Position numbers and translations under genes: made by a program. The notes under the pieces are model-generated. The model had not been told where the DNA came from. It saw only the letters and a program-made list of their open reading frames with translations, and did not search any database. A stretch of 64,000 nucleotides of DNA from Acridotheres tristis (taxonomy: Eukaryota; Chordata; Aves; Passeriformes; Sturnidae): assembly GCA_037013685.1 (NCBI GenBank), contig CM072885.1:67621785-67685784 (forward strand). Reading direction: 5' to 3'. This document shows positions 1-38,410 of this stretch, piece by piece; within the stretch, counting starts at the first letter, position 1; each line of letters opens with the position of its first letter.

Positions 1-2908
1 ACTGGAGCCTGCAGCCCTGGCTGTTCCCCTCGCTGAGCCACCTGCAGAAGAAACCACCACTGCCCTCGTTTGTCCAGACTAATCCTGTCTTTTAACACTT
101 TTGCTAACAGAATAGGAAAAATGCTGATTGCCCCGTGGGCACAACGCTGTTGCTTCGTTGGTTGAGAACATGCCTTGCTGACTGAACACTATGTTTGCAG
201 GGGATTTTCCCCTAGGCATTGGTATAATTTATTTTTCATGTTTATGGCTAATTTCTGCTTGAGTAAGCCTGTGACTTCTGACAACAGTTTCACTGTAACT
301 AATCACAAGTGAACATAACCAAAGCAACAAGAGCTAATGAGGCCCTACAGAAGCTTGATGGGCTCCAGCAGCCACAGCTTTGCTCCTGTGCTGGGCTCCC
401 AGGGAGGAGGAGGCTGCCAGGAGCCTTTATCTGTCAAAGTACAGGCAGGGTGAGACATCCCCTCTTTCACAGCATCCCTGCTATGGGAGAGGATGAGGCA
501 AGGAAAAATAGGAGCCCAGCGTCAGCAATAAAGGTGGTCAGGAGGGGGGACTGGCAATGCTGGGGAGCCATCTGTAGTCTAACAGCCTCTTTGAGTTGCA
601 CATCAGAGACAGAGGATCACAGAATAAAGGCAAGCAGAGGACACATGGGCCTGTTTGCTCCTGCTTTCCCTCCCTGCTCCCTCAGGGCAGCTGAGCCTGG
701 TGTTGAGGGACATGTGACAGCAAACACCTCCATGCATGGGGCACAAGGACACAAAGGGCAAGGTCAGATGGAGACACAGAGAGGCGCCTGCAGCTGCTGC
801 CCAAGGTGTTGCAACTCTGGGCAGGTCAGATGGAGACAGGAATAACAAAACCACTGGTAACTTCTTGGAAGTAACAGCTTCTCCAGTGTGCCTTTGTGCT
901 CTCCCAGATGCTTCCCTTATCTGCTCCATGCAGATCCCCTCTGGCAGGCAGCTAACCATGTTAGCACACAAGGGCTCAGATAAATACTCTGCTCTGGGGG
1001 ATATGCTCATTTGCACCTGCCTGTAGGATACACTTAACAGATTATTTGGGGATCTCTGCTTCACAGGATTATGTATCCCATGAGTTAACATCTTCATCTT
1101 ACTCTGTTCTCTCCATTTATGAACCATGGCACCCAACACATCCACTTTTTTTATCACCAAAATGTGCAACACAGCTCACAATACATCATTCTGCAATAGC
1201 CATGGAAAACTGCCTCGTAGTTACCACCAAAGGCAAAAGGAAAAAGAAATCTCAAGCATCTGCTCAAACATCCCAAGATTTGGGATGCTCTCCATCCTCA
1301 TCCATGGCTCTGTCCCTGAGTCTCTCCCCTGCCCTATGTGAGCATCTCCATCCATGGACAAGGAAAGCAGAGTTTTCTCCCCAGGCACCACTGACACAAA
1401 AAGGGAAAACTAGAGCCTGGTTTTCATGGATGGACATGGACAGGTCATCTTTTCCAAGCAACAATGACCTGGGGCAGAATCTCAGGGACTTCTTTAATTT
1501 TGGGTGATCTTCTCATTTGAAAAAAAGAAAACAAACAAAACAAACAAACAAAAACAAACAAACAAAAACAAAACAAAAACCCCCAAAAAACAACAAACAA
1601 ACGAAAACCAACCAAACAAAAACCATGATCACCACCACAAAACAATCCATGAAAAAAAGGCTCTTTAATCTCATACCTATTATCCAGTAAGTAATGGGTT
1701 GAATTCTTGGGCTAATTTGTAGGTTTTGGATTCTGAAGGTGGAAAATACACTGTGACCACACACCTCTTTCTAAAGGTAGATCAGCATCTCCCCATCATC
1801 TCTCAGCTGGCAAAAATATAGTGCAAATTGCACAGAATGCAATGCTGATCTTGAATGCAATGAACATCCCTTTCACCATATTCCATACCATAAACAATCA
1901 TTATATGCTGAAAATGCTGAAAATTAAATTCTGAATTTTATTAAAATTCTTTTCAAGCATGGGGTCTTAAAAGTGCTGTGGAAAAAAATGTCATGTCTGG
2001 AAATTTCAAATAAATTAATTTCAGATTTGGTCCATCAACCTTTTCAATGAGCAAGATAGAATATACTTGATTCATATTTCAAGCTAGGTATCATCAAATC
2101 TAATACTTTGCTTAAAGTCATGTCAGAAAAAAGACATTTAAGAGTATTCAGCAAAACCTTTGGTTCTCTTGCTTATCTGACCTGCCTAGCTCATCCAGAG
2201 CTTTGCAGCAATTGGGTCATGTAAGAACAGAGGCTTGGGAGATTTCCTGGCTCATATATAACCAGATCAATAAACCACATGCCCAATTCACTGAACACCA
2301 GTCTATTTTGAAACAAAGCAAGTCAAAAGCCTTTCAGCAAACTCACACTTTGCCTACATGCAGCCAAGCAGACTTTTACATCAGCCAGATTTTAGAGAGA
2401 GCTGCAGACAACTACTGTTTTCTATTATGATTAAAATATCTTCCCAGTGGGACAAATCTTTTATAGATATTACTGGAAAATGAAAGTATAAGTCTGTTTA
2501 AGGTTAAAATTACATGAATAAAAATATCTGTTGCTAGAACTTCTGTATTGAACTCAGCTCTCTCCTTTGGACACGTAATTTTTACCAGCCAGTTCCATGC
2601 CCAAGTGGCAGGGCAGCTGGTTGGCTCTGTCTTCCATCATATTGTAGATCTCTTCCAGAAGGGGCTTTTCCTGGATTTACCACTTCTTTACTGCCCTTAG
2701 CTCAGGCATGAGCACCATGAAGCACAGTGGTAGCAGGGGAATCTGGAGATCTGAGGCTTTGAGGCTGACCATGAAAATTGTGGTAACCAGTTGAGCCTCC
2801 AGCTTCCTGATTTCTCCAGAGGCAGGGAGGGAGGCATGCAGAAACTTGAGATTTTGATGTGGGAGGTGCAGACTTACCAAGGGGGCAACCCATGGTTGTG
2901 CATGCAGC
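1..2908. other. Intergenic DNA, no gene recognised
   Basis: I see no exon-like stretch with splice sites and recognisable protein similarity on either strand. Open frames here are short and have no recognisable domain. The 1.8-2.6 kb part is AT-rich. In human, SLC6A12 lies just downstream of SLC6A13 in the same orientation, so any orthologue should lie further left. Its conserved first coding exon (the TM1 motif with [10 protein letters not shown]) is not present here. Confidence 0.6.
1519..1625. repeat. AAAC-rich simple repeat
   Basis: Roughly 105 bp made almost only of A and C on the plus strand, as irregular AAAC, AAAAC and AAC units with one short C run. It looks like a degenerate microsatellite, possibly an old retrotransposon tail. 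The long hydrophobic minus-strand frames across it are an artefact of the T/G-rich complement. Confidence 0.8.
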
Positions 2909-3403
2909 CTCTCATACCACATCATGCTGTGCAGCCTTGCCATGCCCCTGCAACTGATCCCACTCCTCCCTGTCTGGGCTGGACACAGGGGTCAGGGACC
3001 CATTACTGGCACAATCCATTCTTGAACATTTGCAGGAGACAGGGAAAGAGAGGGATCCTGGGGGCTGAGGACTGTTTGTGAAACCGCACCCTGAAATCAT
3101 GAGCTGTGCCAGGGATGGGATGCTCATCTGGAGCCTGGTTTTCTACCTCCCTGCTCCTCCAGTGCATTACAGGACAACCAGCAATGCATCACTCTGGAAG
3201 CAGGACAGACCCAGAGCACCAAGACTGATGGGAATTCCAATTTCTCCTCCATTCCAACTCTATGGCCTCAGCACAGACTGGTGAACTCAGCTGACCATAA
3301 TGCTCAGGGGATCTGGAGCTTTCTCAGAGCAAGTCCTCAAGCCTCAGTTAAGGGCAGCATGGAGATCATCTTTATTTTCTCCATCTTTTTCCAGGTGGTA
3401 TTT
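2909..3403 (+). repeat. Direct duplication, copy A (downstream of SLC6A13)
   Basis: This ~495-bp segment recurs in the same orientation at about 5702-6192. By eye the copies differ at only a handful of single bases, plus an indel of about 15 bp near 3045 (extra sequence here) and about 5 bp near 3133 (extra in the other copy). Copy A lies beyond the SLC6A13 stop codon and copy B inside the last intron, so the pair brackets the terminal coding exon. Its origin is not recognised; no coding content is supported. On the minus strand copy A carries an AATAAA at 3371-3376 that copy B has lost. Confidence 0.9.
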
Positions 3404-3619
3404 GCTCCCAGCAGCAAATCCCCTCAGCACCTGTTGCTCATCCGAGTTTTACACCCTCCATGAGAACAAGTCCATAACTCCGTTCCAGGTAGACCTGTGT
3501 ACCATCTCAGCTTTCCAGGCTCCAAGGATACTAGACTGGGAAAAACTAAGGCCAGGAAAACCAAACTCGGGAACTCGTCATTGCCTAGAGGACTAAATCC
3601 TTCTAGGATTTAAGAGGAC

Positions 3620-3660
3620 GGCCGGGTCCCCGTGCCCTCGAGTCCCAGCGTCCCTCAGCC
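3620..3660 (+). repeat. GC-rich arm left of the minisatellite
   Basis: A GC-rich segment of about 40 bp, starting GGCCGGGT and ending GTCCCTCAGCCG, that recurs with small changes at about 3892-3927 on the other side of the 9-bp array. The two arms are in direct orientation. Confidence 0.65.
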
Positions 3661-3701
3661 GGGTGCACCGTTCTGAGATCACCGCTCCCTGTGGGAGGCG
3701 G

Positions 3702-3892
3702 AGGGAAGGAAAGGAAGGAAAGGAAGGAAAGGAAGGAAAGGAAGGAAAGGAAGGAAAGGAAGGAAAGGAAGGAAAGGAAGGAAAGGAAGGAAAGGAAGGA
3801 AAGGAAGGAAAGGAAGGAAAGGAAGGAAAGGAAGGAAAGGAAGGAAAGGAAGGAAAGGAAGGAAAGGAAGGAAAGGAAGGAAAGGAAGGAAG
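3702..3892 (+). repeat. 9-bp minisatellite (GGAAGGAAA)n
   Basis: About 190 bp of an almost perfect nine-base, purine-only unit (GGAAGGAAA), roughly 21 copies. The period is a multiple of three, so every frame is open: GKE and ERK repeats on plus, FPS, LSF and FLP repeats on minus. None of these is a real protein. An uninterrupted purine strand of this length with mirror symmetry could adopt triplex (H-DNA) structure; that is inference. The array is very homogeneous, suggesting recent expansion. Confidence 0.95.
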
Positions 3893-3927
3893 GCCGGGTG
3901 CCCTCGGGGCCCACCGTCCCTCAGCCG
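3892..3927 (+). repeat. GC-rich arm right of the minisatellite
   Basis: Direct-repeat partner of 3620-3660: it shares GGCCGGGT, GTGCCCTCG and GTCCCTCAGCCG with the left arm. Together they suggest the 9-bp array sits inside a locally duplicated GC-rich sequence. Confidence 0.65.
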
Positions 3928-4230
3928 CTGTCGCCGCCCGCCAGGCCCGTTCCCTTGCCAAGGCTGAGGGCCTGGGGCCCCCTGGTGGCTAACGGGGCTG
4001 GTTGTGTTAATTCGCATTAATTCGCTTTAATTCACGTCTTTCTCCGCCTGCCGCAGCAGAAGCCTTGGCCGTAGCGTGGTGCCCACCTTGTGTGCTTCAG
4101 GAAGCTGAGCGCCTCCGGCTGCTGGCTCAGCTCCGTCCCGGCTCCAGCTTCCTCAGGGTTTCCTGGGAGCCATCCAGCTTCCCAGGGTTACGTGTCCTCT
4201 GGCTGCCCTCCTCGGATGCTGGGGCTACAG
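3893..4230. promoter_or_regulatory. GC-rich block, possible promoter or first exon of a gene to the left
   Basis: This stretch has more CpG than its surroundings. On the minus strand a good splice-donor match (AAG followed by GTGGGC) falls at 4087/4086. In human, the SLC6A12 5' end lies a few kb downstream of the SLC6A13 3' end on the same strand, so this could be the first non-coding exon of that neighbour. No coding exon of such a gene is in the window, so this is a weak inference. Confidence 0.25.
3974..3990 (-). promoter_or_regulatory. CTCF-like motif
   Basis: The minus strand reads GCCACCAGGGGGCCC, a close match to the vertebrate CTCF core (CCACCAGGGGGCGCT) through its most informative positions. 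It stands alone between SLC6A13 and whatever lies to the left, a plausible insulator position. Only the motif match is seen; occupancy is unknown. Confidence 0.4.
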
Positions 4231-4799
4231 CACTTCAAACATAAACTCTTTGAGTTTTATTTCTTTTACCCAAACAGCCTGGAAACGAGGGGCCCTGTTT
4301 GTTGACATAACATGCAGGTTCTGTTTGCAGCACTCAGCCCTTCTTCCATTCACAGGAAAGCCAAAACAATGTTCCAGAGCACCTGGAAGGTAGACAGCAC
4401 GGAAAAAGAAACAGACCTGCAGAGGCGAGGGAGAGCTGCCCATGATCACTTCACTTGCAAGAAGAAAACACAAATCCACATTCTCCTCTCAGACCCCAGG
4501 AACAGCCCAGTGACTCACCAGACAGATGACACTTCTGTCTGAGAGCTGGCAGTGGCTCCAGCAGAAGGTGGCATTGCACTTCACCGGGGTACCCCATTCC
4601 TATTTCTTAGAGAAGCCTCTAAACCACTGTTCTCTGTTTTCCTTCCTACCCTAACAAAGCTTTCTCTCCTCTGGCCACCTTCCCATATCACTGTGCAACA
4701 GGGATCCAGACCTGGATGCCCAGCACAGCTCGGCTGACACACATCTCAAATAAAATGCTGTTGGCAAGGAATGCCAGTGGGACAAAATAGAGACAGCAG

Positions 4800-5189
4800 A
4801 TCTAGTCAGGAGAAACATAGATTTAATGGAATGAATGGAGAAGCTCCCGAAGTCCACACTGGAGCCACAGCTCTGAGATTCTGACACTCCTTACTCCAGG
4901 GTCAGTCCTTCCTTTCTGCCCTCCAGAAGCCTGGGGATGCTCAGGAACACTGGTACTTGATGTGCCCCTTCAGAGCTCTGTCCAGGAAGAGAATTAAGGT
5001 GCATCGCCAACTCCACATAGACCATCTCCATGGCAGCCTCTTTCTCAGCCTTTCAAATCCTCCAGAGAAGGGAGGTCAGCCCAGGAATCCCTGTCTTCTT
5101 GGCGAGTGAAGAATCCTTGTATTATCCAACAGGTGGCAAATGCTGTATAGAAACCATCCTGGGGGGAGGGAAGGAGAGCCACACTGGTC
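4800..5189 (-). other. SLC6A13: Probable SLC6A13 3' UTR
   Basis: The stretch follows the TAG at 5190-5192. The first plausible polyadenylation signal on the minus strand is ATTAAA at 4822-4827, giving a UTR of roughly 390 nt. Canonical AATAAA hexamers further on (4256-4261 and 3371-3376) would give longer UTRs. The end is therefore not certain. Confidence 0.4.
4822..4827 (-). terminator. Candidate polyadenylation signal (ATTAAA) for SLC6A13
   Basis: First common signal variant downstream of the stop codon, about 365 nt past it. Alternatives are AATAAA at 4256-4261 and, beyond the minisatellite and inside duplication copy A, at 3371-3376. Confidence 0.35.
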
Positions 5190-34461
<29,272 letters not shown>

Positions 34462-35791
34462 CCCACCTTCAAAAAGTTTCCTTCATTACATTCAGCACAA
34501 GCCATGCAAAGAGGCAGAAATTTGGACCATGGGAGGCAAGAGAGGGGCAGGGACATGCACTCACACACCTCAAACTGTTCTTCTCTTTCTCCTCATACCA
34601 ATTCCTGCTGATGCTAAGAGTGCATGTGCATTTTCACTACTGAGTCCAAAACCAGTCCTTAAAAGCCACTATTAGTTTCCTTATTTTAAATTGCCCATCC
34701 TCTAAGCCCAGTGTTACACAGAAGACCCAGCAGCTCAGGCTGGAGCTCCCACTGTGTCACATGTGAGGAACAGACTTGAGGCTCGAGGGGAATGATGGCA
34801 GGATCAAATACTTGACAACAATGTACTTTATAAGGGTTTCTCTTCTCTTCTGTTGCTGCCTACCAAGGCCTGGTTTTACAGACCATGTGGTGGATGCCAC
34901 AAAGCACACAGAAGTCCTAGACACAGGAAGAGAACAAACTGAAATTATAGGAAAACAAATTTATCCTTTTGATGTCAGCAACTGTTGCTGAAAACCTTCA
35001 GGGCTGCATGAAAAGGTGATTTTCAGAATGGTGCTATCCTTCTAACAGCAGGATGAAGTCATTGGAATCTGGATCTTGCCTTTCTCAAGGTCTACCCTTC
35101 CAAACATCTGCCCATTTCTTGTAAAGTTCTCCATAGCACTGCTCTCAGATCCTTTGGCACCATCTCCAAATACATCTGTGCTTAGAGAAGATCAGCAGAG
35201 AGCAGGTGGGCAGCACTTCACCATCCCACCTTCCCCCAAGTCCAAGAGGACACCATTGGAAGGATCAGGGAGGGTTGAGCCTATTCCTTCCAGGCAGGAT
35301 GCCCTGCTGGCAGCAAAGAGGGTGAGGATTGTGGTTCTTCCCAATTCCCAGAGTCAAAGCTGGGATTGCTGAGGACCTCGTGCCAAGGAGGGCGCTTTCC
35401 CCTGCACGGTGCCAGCAGCACTCATCCCTGCTCCACGCCCTGCAAAGCACCTTCCCCCAGCCTTGCACTGACATTCATCCCTCGCCAGCAGAGCAGGAAA
35501 AGGCACTGACAGCAAATTACACTCTCCTCTATTCGGGGAGAACTAAAAAAGGGCAAAACAACACTTTTCAACCTCTCCCCTCCCCTTATAAAACACCTGG
35601 GGACATGAAGAGGACTAAGAAACACCGGCAAGCGTTTGACAGCGGCTGAAAGGAAGGACTGGGAGGACCCTTCCACGCTAGAAAATTATTAAACAGGCAG
35701 AAAGAAATGCTCGGTGACCTCTGAGCCCCGGCAGGGTGAGGGGCACAGGGGGAGCAGGGCAGAAGGAAAAGGGAACGGAGGTGTTTGTTAC
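34462..35791 (-). other. SLC6A13 5' UTR intron (inferred)
   Basis: Between the coding start and the probable non-coding first exon. The 3' splice site lies a short way upstream of 34461 but I cannot choose among weak AGs. No other element is recognised. Confidence 0.5.
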
Positions 35792-35832
35792 CTTGCGTGC
35801 GGCGCTGTCGGGGCGCGGGCGACGGGAGAGGC
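35792..35832 (-). other. SLC6A13: Probable non-coding first exon of SLC6A13
   Basis: A perfect-looking donor CAAG|GTAACA ends this segment on the minus strand at 35792. A TTTAAATAG box 25-35 bp further upstream places the start near 35830. Mammalian SLC6A13 also begins with a non-coding exon. The start is an estimate. Confidence 0.5.
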
Positions 35833-35856
35833 GAAGGCAGGACCGAAAGGTGCCGG

Positions 35857-35865
35857 CTATTTAAA
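35857..35865 (-). promoter_or_regulatory. TATA-like box for SLC6A13
   Basis: TTTAAATAG on the minus strand, embedded in GC-rich sequence, about 30 bp upstream of the inferred start and 65 bp from the first donor. Confidence 0.45.
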
Positions 35866-36260
35866 GTGTGGAAAAGAAAAAAAAAAAAAAAAAATTCAGC
35901 GGTGGTGTAATCCTAGACTTCGCCCAACCCACATTCCTTCCCCCCACTCCCCCAGGGCTGGACAAAAACCTACACATGACTGATTTCATGGGCAGTGCAA
36001 AGGGGCTCGTTCCCCCCGCCGGTCACGCCGGGCTCTGTCCCGGGCCGGCACCGCTCGGCTCCCGCTCTCTCCATCGCCTCCCTGTCCCTGGAAAAAGGGG
36101 ATCACACCGCTCACAGGTGCCCCGAGACCTGCTGCCAAGAGGTAAGAGACAAAATATGAATTTTCTCCCTTCGCTGCTCCTTAGCAGCATAGGGCAAAGA
36201 GCAAGGTCCTGCATGGCAGCCTGAGCCACAACTTCCAGGACTCTGCTGTGGCAGGCAGCA

Positions 36261-36302
36261 AAGCTGGAAATAAACTCAGCTAAGCTGGAAATAAAGTCAG
36301 CT
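36261..36302. repeat. 21-bp tandem duplication
   Basis: Two adjacent copies of a 21-bp unit starting AAGCTGGAAATAAA, differing by one base. Confidence 0.9.
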
Positions 36303-36659
36303 AAGCGCTCTGCTGCTTCTTACTAAGGGTCCAAAACAGCCCCATTCAGAAATTTGGCAGGTTGCAAACTTTCTTATTTGCCACTGGACTTTGCCAGAGC
36401 AGAGCTGCCCCATCCCAGGACATCACTCCTGAAGCTGCAATGGGAGCAGTAGATGAAAAGTTTCACAGCAAGGAGACAGCCAGCCCCAGTTATACACACC
36501 CAGCATAAGAAATAACAGAAATAAACTGTTCTTGCTCCAGAAGGAGGTCTTGGGCATACATCAGGTAATGATGACATTAGCTCTGTGCTTAGAGGCCATA
36601 AAAGAGGCAAACAGAACAGGATATTATTCATGGTGGATATGTCACAGCTGTGATGGTGC

Positions 36660-38410
36660 AAGGATATATGTGAGGCAAGGTTTTAAAATATTTTTATTAC
36701 ATCTGTTGATAAATCTCTGAGGCAAGAGAGAACAGGGGAAAAAAAAAAAAACAGTTTTGGGGTCAGTGTCCTTATATGAGGTGTGCAAAGAGGCAGCAAA
36801 ACACACACAGGCAGTCTGAGAAGGTAGAAGAGAAAAACAGGAAAGAAGCAGCAAACACTGTGGTGTCACCACGTGAATCTGTGGTAAATCCACACAGCAC
36901 CAGACTTCCCACAGGAGAAAGAGGGAAATGGAAGAGAGGCAGGCAGAGGTAAGGAATTAATTCAACCAAGGAGTGATGGAATATGGAACAACTCCTCATT
37001 TCAGGAACAGATGCCTTGGTTGAAAAGGGGGTGACAACAAAAGAATCAGGAAAAAGGAAGACAGAGAAGATGAACATGTTATTCACTACATCTCACAATG
37101 TGACAACTAATGTCATTTGATGAAAAATTCAGATTTGAAATAAATTTAAGTACTTTTTCCTCCCATTGTACGTAATTAATTAAACATTGTACCTGTGGTC
37201 ATTACCACAGAATATCATTTGGAAAGGAACCAGGAAAATCCACACAGATCTGCTTCTCTTCTGCAGCCAATAAACAGGGTGGTCCAAATAAAACAGCTCC
37301 ACTCCTCAAATCAGTGATTCTTGAAAGCCAGGGAAGATGGTTTTCCCATAATTCCACTTCCAGAAGAGAAATTATTCAATATGGTGAGAAACAGAAAACA
37401 TCTCATTTTGTGCAAAAACCATCTCACTGTGAAAAGTGCAGCTGTTAAATAGGGTAAGACTGCAGAGATTAAAAACAACAGTAAAGACAAATAATATCTT
37501 GCCTTGTGCAACAGATTGGTGTAAGGAGAGAGGAGATTGATTAAGGAAATATTTCTATAGCTTGTCAAACTACTGCATTCGTCAGCACCACTGCATGAAT
37601 ATCCCTCACAAGTAAGCACAGTTACTGCAGTGTACAGATAGCAATAATCTTATCAACAAGACAACAAGCTAATTGGCAGGAACTAATAGACTATGATAGG
37701 AAAATGTGCAATCAATTACAGACTATTTGACTTCCACCCAGTGAGATAAGTCTGCACTGAACACAACAATAACCCGAAAATGAAAACAAATGTTCAGTGT
37801 AAACATAAGCAGCGAGGGGAAATATTAAATCTACAAGTGCAAAAGCAGGCTGGAAAATCCTGAGCAAAGCATGTTTAAAGTAAAGCATCACTTGACACAT
37901 ATTCTGGAGTGATATGGTTCTGGGAGATGTTACTTGAAAGACTGATTTTTTTTTAAAAAAAAGACTTTCTACAGAAAATAGAAAGAGAAAAGAACCAACA
38001 ATACCACAAAGGATCAGTTAAGACTACAGAAATGAAAAGATACTTTCAATACATATCTTTGAAATGGTAGAAGGCAAAGAAACTGAGAGGGACTTAAATT
38101 GACCCATTAGAGGCAATGAAAAATCTAAAGGGAAAAATGCAAAGGATGAAATCTCAGTGTCTAAGATTTTGAGTGTAACTATATCTAAGGCAAGGGGAAG
38201 AATAGGCACAGTCAGAAACAAAGCTTTACCAAACAGGTTTGTAAGAAAGAAATAAGAGAAATGGAAAAACTCGGATCTTTAAAAAAGAATATTAAAAAGG
38301 AACAAACCTAGGTAATATGCATGCTGTAGTAACAGGAAAGCAATTTCATCCAGAGATCTACCGAGATAACACCATTTAAAAATACCTGGATAGACACACA
38401 CATATATTTA
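36660..38410 (+). other. A-rich compositional block
   Basis: About 1.75 kb in which the plus strand is strongly biased to A and purines, with sharp change to GC-richer sequence at about 38.42 kb. No long open frame. A-rich sense strands are typical of decayed retroelements, but no family hallmark is visible, so the nature is unknown. Confidence 0.4.

Larger units (their letters stand above)
35690..36141. promoter_or_regulatory. CpG-rich promoter region of SLC6A13
   Basis: The densest CpG cluster in the window (for example GCGTGCGGCGCTGTCGGGGC and the CCCGCCGG, CACGCCGG and GGCCGGCACC blocks). It sits upstream of the SLC6A13 coding start and carries a minus-strand TATA-like box and donor, plus a strong plus-strand donor at its right end. 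This fits a bidirectional promoter. Confidence 0.6.

Noticed and set aside
1445..1764. Hydrophobic minus-strand frames rich in Phe, Val and Cys resembling membrane segments
   Set aside because: They derive from the T/G-rich complement of the AAAC repeat.
3593..4020. Five long overlapping open frames with GKE, ERK, FPS, LSF or FLP repeats
   Set aside because: All are translations of the 9-bp minisatellite, which has no stop in any frame because its period is a multiple of three.
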